Source of the DNA: Stenotrophomonas sp.
Lineage (GTDB): Bacteria > Pseudomonadota > Gammaproteobacteria > Xanthomonadales > Xanthomonadaceae
DNA: 14,877 nucleotides
NCBI GenBank assembly: GCA_003484865.1
Contig: DMZT01000345.1
Location: forward strand, 7,169 to 22,045
Direction of reading: 5' to 3'
Made by a program: the position numbers and the translations under genes
In this document: positions 6,909 through 13,813 of the stretch, piece after piece
How positions within the stretch are numbered: the first letter of the stretch is position 1
How the letters are laid out: each line of letters starts with the position of its first letter
The notes under the pieces: generated by a model
Told to the model about the DNA's origin: nothing
Seen by the model: the letters and a program-made list of their open reading frames with translations, nothing else
Database searches by the model: none

Positions 6909-7212
6909 GGGCGGTTGCACGGGGTGAAAGAGGCACTGTAACGGCCGGCAGGACCTGCGGGGCGGGCGCCGGCGGCATTGGCCCGCAACACTGCGGTGCG
7001 CGGGTGCCTGGTGCCGGCCGAAGACCTTGCGGGGAGGGCGCTTCACCGATTGCGGCCTCGCCGGTCCGGAATGTGCGGAGCGCCACCCGGCTGTTTCCCT
7101 GGCGGCTCACCGCCTACCGTGGCGCTCCCCCTTCTGCTGGTGCCCCCATGTCTTCCCTCCCGGACCTCCGCGAGCCCACGTCCTTCGATGCGGCACCCAC
7201 CCAGGCGCGCCC
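6909..7212. promoter_or_regulatory. Divergent LysR / MFS intergenic region
   Basis: These 304 bases should hold the LysR binding sites and both promoters. A small perfect dyad, CCGCA-ACAC-TGCGG (6983-6996), is the best symmetric element, but it does not fit T-N11-A with good symmetry. TTACAGT on the minus strand near 6936-6942 is a possible -10 for the regulator. A 22-codon frame begins at 7148 and its TGA overlaps the MFS start as ATGA, but it has no ribosome site. No gene is called here. Confidence 0.4.
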
Positions 7213-8415
7213 ATGAGCGGGCACGCGGTCGATTCCACCGCCCTCCCCCTGCCCAACGCCGCCAGCCGGTTGCCGTTCGGCGGGCTGCTGGCGCTGGCCT
7301 GCGCGGGCTTCATCACCATCCTCACCGAGGCGCTTCCGGCCGGCCTGCTCTCCCCGATGAGCGCCGATCTCGGCGTCAGCCGCGCGCTGGTCGGGCAGCT
7401 GGTCACGATCTACGCCCTGGGCTCGCTCGTCGCCGCATTGCCGATGACCGCGCTGACCCGGCGCTGGCCGCGGCGCCCGCTGCTGCTCACTGCGATCGCC
7501 GGCTTCGTGGTGGTCAACACCATCACCGCGATGACGCACCACTACGGCCTGATGCTGGTCGCGCGCTTCTGCGCGGGCATCAGCGCGGGCCTGCTGTGGT
7601 CGCTGGTGGCCGGCTATGCCAGCCGCATGGTGGTGCCGCAGCTGCAGGGCCGCGCGATCGCGGTGGCGATGGTCGGAACGCCGCTGGCACTGTCGCTCGG
7701 CATTCCGGCCGGCACCCTGCTCGGCCAGACCATTGGTTGGCGCTGGGCGTTCGGGTTGATGTCGCTTTTGAGCGTCGGCTTGCTGGTGTGGGCGCGGCTG
7801 GTGCTGCCACCCTTGCCGGCCCCGGGCGCGGCGGCGCAGCAGCCGCTGGGCAACGTACTGCGGCTGCGCGGCATGCGCACTGCGCTGCTGACGATGTTCC
7901 TGTACGTGCTGGCGCATAACGTGCTCTACACCTATATCGAACCGTTCGCGGCGCTGTCCGGCGCGGCGGCCTGGCTGGATCGCCTGCTGCTGGTGTTCGG
8001 CGTGGCCGCGCTGGTCGGCATCTGGATCACCGGGCTGCTGGTGGACCGCTGGCTGCGCGAACTGGTCATCGCCAGCACGCTGGCGTTTGCGTTGTCGGCC
8101 GTGGCGTTCGGACTGTGGCCCGGCACACCGTGGGTGCTGCTGATCGGCACGGTGGTGTGGGGGGGGTCGTTCGGGGGCGTTGCCACCCAGTTCCAGACCG
8201 CGGTGGCACGTCGCGCCGATGAGGCCGGTGACATCGCGCAGTCGTTCGTGGTGACCGGCTGGAACCTGGCGATCGCGTTGGCCGGCATCGTCGGCGGGGT
8301 GATGCTGGAAACCGTGGGCGAGCGCTGGCTGCCGGCGGTCCTGCTGGTGCTGCTGTTGGCCACGTTGGTGGTGGTGCTGCGCCAGCCGCGTGCGTGGGCC
8401 CCGATCGCGCACTGA
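7213..8415 (+). CDS. Major facilitator superfamily exporter, DHA1 type (AraJ/YdhP-like)
   Basis: The 400-residue protein shows 12 predicted membrane helices. The first half has ITILTEALPAGLLSPMSADL, typical of the DHA1 subgroup that includes AraJ, YdeA and YdhP, then LVGQLVTIYALGSLVAALP and the motif A-like loop LTRRWPRRPLLL between helices 2 and 3. RFCAGISAGLLWSLVAGYA corresponds to helix 4 with motif B Arg, and AMVGTPLALSLGIPAGTLLG to the motif C (antiporter) helix 5. This layout indicates a proton-coupled efflux pump for sugars, drugs or metabolites; the substrate cannot be read from sequence. ATG 7213 has AGG seven bases upstream and begins just before the first helix; upstream in-frame codons are Pro/Cys-rich and unlike the family. 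Control by the divergent LysR protein is inferred. Confidence 0.92.
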   Translation: MSGHAVDSTALPLPNAASRLPFGGLLALACAGFITILTEALPAGLLSPMSADLGVSRALVGQLVTIYALGSLVAALPMTALTRRWPRRPLLLTAIAGFVVVNTITAMTHHYGLMLVARFCAGISAGLLWSLVAGYASRMVVPQLQGRAIAVAMVGTPLALSLGIPAGTLLGQTIGWRWAFGLMSLLSVGLLVWARLVLPPLPAPGAAAQQPLGNVLRLRGMRTALLTMFLYVLAHNVLYTYIEPFAALSGAAAWLDRLLLVFGVAALVGIWITGLLVDRWLRELVIASTLAFALSAVAFGLWPGTPWVLLIGTVVWGGSFGGVATQFQTAVARRADEAGDIAQSFVVTGWNLAIALAGIVGGVMLETVGERWLPAVLLVLLLATLVVVLRQPRAWAPIAH

Positions 8416-8444
8416 GCCGAGCCGCCGCACACGGCAAGGTGAGC

Positions 8445-8481
8445 CGCGATACCCGGCGCTATGCTGGGGCCGGGTATCGCG
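8445..8481. repeat. Perfect 13-bp inverted repeat upstream of the deacetylase
   Basis: CGCGATACCCGGC (8445-8457) and GCCGGGTATCGCG (8469-8481) are exact reverse complements separated by 11 bases. The spacer and the end of the left arm contain TATGCT (8460-8465), a common -10 form in Xanthomonadaceae. The deacetylase ribosome site GGGAG begins just after the right arm. It may be an operator around the promoter, an RNA hairpin near the ribosome site, or a terminator for the MFS gene; the lack of a T-run argues against the last. Confidence 0.65.
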
Positions 8482-8494
8482 ATGGGAGTGGCAG

Positions 8495-9469
8495 GTGCGT
8501 AACGGAGTCCTTCGAACTGGCCTGCTGGCGCTGCTGTGCCTGGCCGGGGTCGCACAGGCGGCTGAGCCGGATCGACGCATCGCGCTGACGATCGATGATC
8601 TGCCCTGGCAGCGCCTGGACGAACGCGCCGAGCCCGAGCTTGCCGCCCGTCATGCACAGTTGATCGCAGCCCTGAAGCGGGCCGACGTGCCGGTGGTGGG
8701 GTTCGTCAACGAGGTCAAGCTGGCGCTGGACGGACAGGTGCAGCCGACGCGGGTACAGATGCTGCGCGACTGGCGCGATGCCGGTGTCGAGCTGGGCAAC
8801 CACACCTACGGCCATGTCGATCTGCACGCGATCGGCCTGGCCGCGTATGAGCAGGACATCCTGCGCGGTGAAGCCACCTTGCGCCCACTGCTGGCCGAAA
8901 CCGGGCAGGCACCGCGCTGGTTCCGGCATCCGTATCTGCGTGCCGGGCAGTCACCGCAGGAACGCGCTGCGCTCGGCGCGTTCCTGCAGCAACATGGTTA
9001 TCAGGTCGCGCCGGTCACGGTCGACAACAGCGAATGGATCTGGGCCTTCGCCTACGATCACGTGCGCGATACCGAGCCCGATCCGGTCGCGCGGGAGGCT
9101 CGCCTGCGCCAGTTGCGTCGCGGCTATGTGCCCTACATGCTCAACAAGCTGGACTACTACGAGCAGCGGGGGCAGCAGCTGCTGGGCCGGTTGCCTGCAC
9201 AGGTGTGGTTGATCCACGCCAATGCGCTCAGCGCGGACTGTGTGGAAGAACTGGTCGCCGCCACGCGCCGGCGCGGCTATCGCTTCATCTCGCTGGAGGC
9301 GGCACTGCAGGATCCGGCCTACCAGCATGCCGATGGCTACAACGGCGCCGGGGGCATCAGCTGGATCCAGCGCTGGGCGATGGCCGAGGGCAGACCGAAG
9401 GCGTTCTATGCTGGCGAGCCGCAGGTCCCGGCGTGGGTGATGACGCTGGCCGGCCTCGAGGCGGAATGA
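8495..9469 (+). CDS. Secreted polysaccharide deacetylase (NodB homology domain, CE4)
   Basis: The 324-residue precursor has a short signal peptide, VRNGVLRTG then a hydrophobic core and the site AQA/AEP after residue 22. The NodB motifs follow in order: TIDDLPW (32-38) with D34 as base and D35 as metal ligand; GNHTYGHVDLH (101-111) with ligands H103 and H107; FRHPYLRAG (143-151), the R-x-P-Y motif 3; VDNSEW (176-181), motif 4; and LIHANAL (239-245) with H241, motif 5. The enzyme should remove N- or O-acetyl groups from an envelope or environmental polysaccharide in the periplasm or outside the cell. The exact substrate is unknown. The start is the GTG at 8495, eight bases after GGGAG; nearby ATG and GTG codons are out of frame. 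It lies 79 bases after the MFS gene but probably has its own promoter. All catalytic residues are intact. Confidence 0.9.
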   Translation: MRNGVLRTGLLALLCLAGVAQAAEPDRRIALTIDDLPWQRLDERAEPELAARHAQLIAALKRADVPVVGFVNEVKLALDGQVQPTRVQMLRDWRDAGVELGNHTYGHVDLHAIGLAAYEQDILRGEATLRPLLAETGQAPRWFRHPYLRAGQSPQERAALGAFLQQHGYQVAPVTVDNSEWIWAFAYDHVRDTEPDPVAREARLRQLRRGYVPYMLNKLDYYEQRGQQLLGRLPAQVWLIHANALSADCVEELVAATRRRGYRFISLEAALQDPAYQHADGYNGAGGISWIQRWAMAEGRPKAFYAGEPQVPAWVMTLAGLEAE

Positions 9470-9478
9470 CGCAACGGC

Positions 9479-11083
9479 TCAGGCCGGCGTGTCGCCGTTG
9501 GGGTTCTGCATGTCCTCCGGTGCCGGCCCGTACTGCTGCTGGCGCTGCTGGTGGAACACCATGAACTCCGCCGGCGGCAGTGCCTTCGAGAACAGCCACC
9601 CCTGCCCGAACTCCACCTGGCGCGCCTGGAGATAGGCGAGCTGGGCCGGGGTTTCCACGCCCTCCGCCACGGTGAACAGCCCGAGCGTCTTGGCCATGTC
9701 GATGATGTGCGAGGTCACCGGGCTGGTGGCACTGTCGGTGCCGATCGCATCGATGAACGACTTGTCGATCTTCAGTGCATCCAGCGGCAGCTGCTGCAGG
9801 TACTGCAGGCTGGAATAGCCGACACCGAAGTCATCGATCGCCACGCAGTGACCCATGCGCCGCGCATTGGCCAGGCTGGTGCGCGCGCGGCGGAAATCGA
9901 TGAAGCCGCGCTCGGTCGCCTCCAGCCAGATCTGCTGGGGGTGGATGCCGGTGCCGTGCAGCTTGCTCGACAGCACCTTCAACGCCCGGCCACTGCTGAC
10001 ATCCTCGGCGGCCAGGTTGATCGCGATGTGCGCGGTGCGGTCCTGTATCAGCAGCGTGCGCATGTCGGCGATCACATGGTCGATGACCTGATCGGTCAGC
10101 GCCTCGATCAGCCCGGCTTCCTCGGCCAGCGGAATGAACAGATCCGGCCGCACCAGCGTGCCATCGGGCCGACGCCAGCGCACCAGCGATTCGGCGCCCA
10201 CGCAGATGCCGGTGTCCAGCTCGATGATCGGCTGGTAGTGCATGAAGAACTCGCGCCTGCGCACCGCCGTGGCCAGTTCGCCCCGCAGCGACAGCCGCCG
10301 CCGCGACAGCCACACCACACCCCCGATCGCCGCCAGCGCGCCGAGCACGCCCAGCGGAATGAACTGCCCGATCTGGTGGCGGAACGCGGCGACCAGATCG
10401 GTGCGCGGGGCGGTCGCAACGGCCAACCACTCCTGGTCCTGCGCGGTGGCGTAGAGCGTCTGGCTTTCCATGCCGCTGGCCGGCTCGCGCAGCAACCGCT
10501 GCAGCAGCTTCTGGTCCTGGATGTCCTGCTGCGCGATCAGGCGCCCGTCCGGGCTGGCTACCGCCAGCCGCACGTTGGGGTCGGCGATCACATCGACCAG
10601 CCGCGCCGGGTCCATCAGGATGTCGTACTGCCCGAAGCTGAGCGCCATCAACGGCTGCTCCAGATTGCCGGCCAGCGGCCGGACGCCGAGGGTGATGCCG
10701 GCGCCTTCGGCGGTCACGTACCCGGGCGTGGGCTGCGGGATCTCGGCCGTCACCGGCCCCCACGAATTGCAGACCAGCCGGCCCTGCTCGAAGTAGCCCA
10801 CCTGCTCGGCCGAATGGGTACGCATGGCCAGGCTGCGCATCAGCTGCAGGTGCTCGGGTGAGCAGGGCACCAGTGTGCTCTGGTTGAGCTCGTGCAGGGT
10901 GGTCAGTGCCATCTCGTAGGCACGATGCGCGCGCTGCAGGGTGCGCTCGGCCGTGGTCTGCAGCCGCACCTGCTCGGACTCGCTGGCGCGGCTCCAGGTG
11001 AAATAGAACACCGTGGCGATCGGCACCAGGGCGCCAAGCAGGGCGAGCACTACAGTGACGGCGATGATCCTGGCGCGGTTCAA
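9479..11083 (-). CDS. CSS-motif EAL-domain cyclic-di-GMP phosphodiesterase, membrane bound
   Basis: The 534-residue protein has an N-terminal helix (6-29), a periplasmic domain (about 30-238), a second helix (240-260) and a cytoplasmic EAL domain (about 270-515). The periplasmic part carries CSP at 74-76 and CNSW at 105-108, matching the CSS-motif sensor (PF12792), in which the two cysteines form a disulfide that controls stability and activity in the E. coli PdeC group. The EAL domain looks active: E298 in ESL, N356, E388, DDFG (417-420), K438, E474 in AEGVET and Q494. It should hydrolyse cyclic di-GMP to pGpG and so favour motility over biofilm growth. The start is TTG 11083 with GAGG five bases upstream; no ATG is in frame nearby. 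No GGDEF domain is present. It converges on the deacetylase with a 9-bp gap. Confidence 0.92.
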   Translation of the reverse strand: MNRARIIAVTVVLALLGALVPIATVFYFTWSRASESEQVRLQTTAERTLQRAHRAYEMALTTLHELNQSTLVPCSPEHLQLMRSLAMRTHSAEQVGYFEQGRLVCNSWGPVTAEIPQPTPGYVTAEGAGITLGVRPLAGNLEQPLMALSFGQYDILMDPARLVDVIADPNVRLAVASPDGRLIAQQDIQDQKLLQRLLREPASGMESQTLYATAQDQEWLAVATAPRTDLVAAFRHQIGQFIPLGVLGALAAIGGVVWLSRRRLSLRGELATAVRRREFFMHYQPIIELDTGICVGAESLVRWRRPDGTLVRPDLFIPLAEEAGLIEALTDQVIDHVIADMRTLLIQDRTAHIAINLAAEDVSSGRALKVLSSKLHGTGIHPQQIWLEATERGFIDFRRARTSLANARRMGHCVAIDDFGVGYSSLQYLQQLPLDALKIDKSFIDAIGTDSATSPVTSHIIDMAKTLGLFTVAEGVETPAQLAYLQARQVEFGQGWLFSKALPPAEFMVFHQQRQQQYGPAPEDMQNPNGDTPA

Positions 11084-11364
11084 ACAGACCTCGATGCCTA
11101 GTCGAAAAGGGGTTCCATGGCAGCCCGACGGGCCAGGGCACTCACTGCCCCGAGCCGCTATATGACCATCAGTCCGCGGGGATTGAAACACTGCCGCGCG
11201 CCGGGACGGGCGGGAGTGGAGACGGGACGCTCCATGAGGGGTTGAATCCGTCAGCCCTGGGCAGGGCGCCAGCGCGTGCCCAGCGGCAGCCCGGTATTCA
11301 CCTTCGGTTCGCGCCCCCGGCCGGATCATCGCGCCGCACCCTTCCGTGCCCCGATCCGAGCCCG
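11084..11364. other. Divergent intergenic region, EAL protein / lytic transglycosylase
   Basis: These 281 bases should hold the promoters of both genes. TATATG at 11159-11164 (CTATATG, with TATAG on the reverse strand) is the only clear AT-rich -10-like block. A 7-bp dyad CTGGGCA/TGCCCAG (about 11257-11283) is present but may be chance in GC-rich DNA. No small gene is convincing. An in-frame ATG at 11242 would lengthen the transglycosylase but would bury its signal peptide. Confidence 0.35.
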
Positions 11365-12138
11365 ATGAATCCGACCCTGCCTGCCGCGTTGGCCCTGTTG
11401 TCGTTGCTGCTGCCTGGCCTGGCATCGGCGCGCACGGTCTATCGCTGCGTGCAGAGCAACACGGTCAGCCTGTCCACCGCGCCGGAGCCGGGCTCCAGAT
11501 GCACCGCGCAGCAGATCGACGACAACGCCGTGCAGACCCCCAACCTGTGGGGCAACATGGGCGTCTTCAGCGGCACCCTGTATGAGCGTGAGCAGGACGG
11601 TGCGCTGGTCTACTCCACCCGCAACCTGCCCGGCTCACGCGTGTTCCTGAAGTTCACCGTGGCCACGCCCCCGGGCGAGCCGGCGCACGAAGGGCTGGGC
11701 AAGGTCGGTACGCCGCAGTTGAACCGGCATGCCAAGCAGTTCAAGGCGGCAGCCAAGGCCACCGGCGTGGACGATGCCTGGCTGCGCGCGATCGCGCATG
11801 CAGAGAGTGGCTTCGATGCCGGCGCGATCTCACCCAAGGGCGCGCAGGGCGTGATGCAGCTGATGCCCGATACGGCCACCGAATACGGCGTGGCCGATCC
11901 CCTCTCGGCCGAGCAGTCGATCAGCGGTGGTGCGCGTTACATGAAGGCGTTGCTGCGGCGTTACAAAGGCGACCGCGTACTGGCTGCGGCAGCGTACAAC
12001 GCCGGGATCGGTGCGGTGACGCGCTACAAGGGGGTGCCGCCGTATGCCGAGACGCTGGCCTATGTGGAGAAGGTCAGCGCGTTGTACGTGCGCTACCGCG
12101 AAGCGATGGGGTTCAAGGTGGAGACGCCGGCGAAGTAG
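11365..12138 (+). CDS. Periplasmic lytic transglycosylase, SLT domain
   Basis: The 257-residue precursor has a signal peptide (1-22, ASA/R). It is followed by a small DUF4124-like element, TVYRCVQSNTVSLSTAP to GSRC with C28 and C46 likely paired, a beta-rich middle region (about 60-115), and a C-terminal SLT lysozyme-like domain (about 118-250). The SLT motifs are intact: AHAESGF (144-150) with catalytic E147, GAQGVMQLMPDTA (159-171), AAYNAG (209-214) and the VPPYAETLAYVEKV segment (224-237). The enzyme cleaves the MurNAc-GlcNAc bond of peptidoglycan to give 1,6-anhydro ends. ATG 11365 starts directly at the signal peptide. No lipobox is present, so it is probably soluble in the periplasm. 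It converges on the TPR-like gene with a 9-bp gap. No type III, IV or VI secretion gene is nearby, so a housekeeping role is likelier than a dedicated secretion role. Confidence 0.92.
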   Translation: MNPTLPAALALLSLLLPGLASARTVYRCVQSNTVSLSTAPEPGSRCTAQQIDDNAVQTPNLWGNMGVFSGTLYEREQDGALVYSTRNLPGSRVFLKFTVATPPGEPAHEGLGKVGTPQLNRHAKQFKAAAKATGVDDAWLRAIAHAESGFDAGAISPKGAQGVMQLMPDTATEYGVADPLSAEQSISGGARYMKALLRRYKGDRVLAAAAYNAGIGAVTRYKGVPPYAETLAYVEKVSALYVRYREAMGFKVETPAK

Positions 12139-12147
12139 GGGCCGGGC

Positions 12148-13674
12148 TCAGCGCGAGGAGCCGCGTGCGACGATCGCGTACGCGTCACTGCGGCCGACGG
12201 CGTTCAACGCCGCTTGGACATCGCGGCGCGCCACCACCTGCCACCAGCGGCGATCGCGCTCCGCATCGCCGGGCAGCGAGGGCACCGTGACAAAGCGCTG
12301 GACCGACAGCAGGGTATCGCTGCGGTGCTGGGTGGATTGCAGTCTGCCGATCAGATGCGCGGCCGCGGCGTCCAAGGCGTTGTCCTCCAGCAGGGCCTCC
12401 ATGAAATAGCCTGCGGCAACATCGTCATGCGCCTGGAGCCATGCCTTTGCCTGTTCGGCACGGGCCAGATCGCCAAGCTGGCGGTAGGCCGCAAAGCGCA
12501 CCCACTGCTGCACCGCTTCACCGTACGGGCTGAGGTTGTCGCCGATGCCGTTGGCGGTCTCCAGTGCCTGGCGGGGCCGCAGGATGCCGGTCTGCCACAC
12601 GGCCAGATTCAGGCGCTGGCTGACATTGCTGCCGCCGCCCTCCGAGAAGCGGCCCGCGAGCGTCATGGTGGCCATCGCCGTCTCGATGTCGCCCAGCCGT
12701 CGCTGGGCGATGGCACGACTGTTGAGCAGCCACGCGAGGTCGCCGGACCCCTCGAAGGTGTCGGGAATGCCCGGGCCGGCAGCCACCTTGGCCGCCCGGT
12801 CCGTCATCGCGAGGACGTCCTCGTTCTTTCCCATCAGCAGCATCGCCTCGCTCATCGCAGAGAGCGCGGTCACGTTCTCCGGCGCCAGCAGCGTGTCCAG
12901 CCGCAGCGTGTCCAGATGGCGCTGGGCAGACTGTTGTGGATCGAAACGAGGGCTGTCGCGATCGATGAAGCGATCAAAGCGCTTGTCCGCGCGCAGGGCG
13001 ATGACTTCCATCGGGGTATCTATGCGTGCAAGGGTGGCCGCGACCCGTTCGGACTGCTCGGCATTGATCTGAAGCAGCGCGAGCGCACGCCAGAAATCAG
13101 TCGGCTCCACGCCATCGGGCTTCCACTGGCGCTCGAACAGCACCTCGAGGAACGCGCGCAACACATCCTCCTCGCCCTGCAACCGCTGGATGAACTGCGC
13201 GGCCATGTTGATGCTGACATCGCCCGCGAACGAAGGCGCCAGCTGAACTGCACGGGTGATGTTCCGGATGCCGTCGAGCGGATTGCCCTCCTGGGTATCC
13301 AGTGCCCCGAGCAGATACAGCACACGCGGTTCATCCGGCGACAGCTGGCGTGCGCTCTGCAGGTATGTTCGTGCGAGCCCCGTCTGACCGGTCTGCAGCG
13401 CGGTCCACGCCGCCTGGCTGTAGGCCTCGAGACGGTCGGCCTGCGACAGCGTGAGCAGGGCAGGGCTCGCCAGCAGGCGTTCAAAGGCAATCAGTGCACC
13501 CAACGTGTCGCCCTGTGCGGCTTGACCGGCCGCATCGGCGACGGCGTCGCGCAGGACCTGCGCCTGTGGCGCCGTCGTGCCATCGCCGGTGTCGACACGG
13601 GCGTGGACGGGACTGCTGACTGCGATCGCCAGCGCAAGCACCAGGGCACTACGATGACGTTGCAGGCGCCGCAT
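12148..13674 (-). CDS. Secreted TPR-like repeat protein of unknown function
   Basis: The 508-residue precursor begins with a basic N-terminus and a hydrophobic signal (MRRLQRHRS, then residues 10-22, site VHA/R after residue 25). The rest is almost wholly helical, with TPR-like repeats: QAAWTALQTGQTGLARTYL, LYLLGALDTQEGNPLDGI, ALSAMSEAMLLMGKNEDV, LLNSRAIAQRRLGDIETA and FAAYRQLGDLARAEQAKA. Each shows the small-residue/large-residue spacing of a TPR helix pair. No enzymatic motif is visible. TPR proteins in the periplasm usually act as scaffolds for envelope or polysaccharide assembly. ATG 13674 is supported by AAGGA seven bases upstream. It is divergent from the NHL protein with 139 bases between starts. 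The TPR reading is by eye; the exact family is not known to me. Confidence 0.8.
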   Translation of the reverse strand: MRRLQRHRSALVLALAIAVSSPVHARVDTGDGTTAPQAQVLRDAVADAAGQAAQGDTLGALIAFERLLASPALLTLSQADRLEAYSQAAWTALQTGQTGLARTYLQSARQLSPDEPRVLYLLGALDTQEGNPLDGIRNITRAVQLAPSFAGDVSINMAAQFIQRLQGEEDVLRAFLEVLFERQWKPDGVEPTDFWRALALLQINAEQSERVAATLARIDTPMEVIALRADKRFDRFIDRDSPRFDPQQSAQRHLDTLRLDTLLAPENVTALSAMSEAMLLMGKNEDVLAMTDRAAKVAAGPGIPDTFEGSGDLAWLLNSRAIAQRRLGDIETAMATMTLAGRFSEGGGSNVSQRLNLAVWQTGILRPRQALETANGIGDNLSPYGEAVQQWVRFAAYRQLGDLARAEQAKAWLQAHDDVAAGYFMEALLEDNALDAAAAHLIGRLQSTQHRSDTLLSVQRFVTVPSLPGDAERDRRWWQVVARRDVQAALNAVGRSDAYAIVARGSSR

Positions 13675-13703
13675 GACGGTGTCCTTCCATGGAATGAACC
13701 CCG

Positions 13704-13732
13704 ATTGAAACCGGAACGTGGCGTCCGCACAA
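13704..13732 (-). promoter_or_regulatory. Candidate promoter of the TPR-like gene
   Basis: On the minus strand TTGTGC (13727-13732) is followed by 17 bases and TTCAAT (13704-13709), four of six matches to TATAAT. TTGT at -35 agrees with the Xanthomonas-type consensus. The start of transcription would be about 25 bases before the ATG. The 10-bp palindrome TTCCATGGAA (13685-13694) would lie in the short leader, next to the ribosome site. Confidence 0.35.
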
Positions 13733-13753
13733 GTCGCGTTCGTCGTGCAGGGT

Positions 13754-13781
13754 TTGCAGGCGCGCTGCGAGCGGCTAAGGT
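13754..13781 (+). promoter_or_regulatory. Candidate promoter of the NHL-repeat gene
   Basis: TTGCAG (13754-13759), a 16-base spacer and TAAGGT (13776-13781) form a weak sigma-70-like pair about 33 bases upstream of the chosen ATG. The match to consensus is poor and the call rests mainly on position. Confidence 0.28.
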
Positions 13782-13813
13782 CGTGTCCCGAACAGCAGCA
13801 GGCAAGGATGGCG

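Noticed and set aside
6983..6996. CCGCA-ACAC-TGCGG as a LysR operator
   Set aside because: It is short and does not show the T-N11-A pattern with good symmetry; such GC dyads are common here by chance.
7114..8580. Long minus-strand frame opposite the MFS gene
   Set aside because: The product is a low-complexity Gln/His/Arg-rich shadow; the plus strand codes for a complete MFS exporter.
11242..11364. Upstream ATG at 11242 for the transglycosylase
   Set aside because: It would put 41 residues in front of a clear signal peptide.
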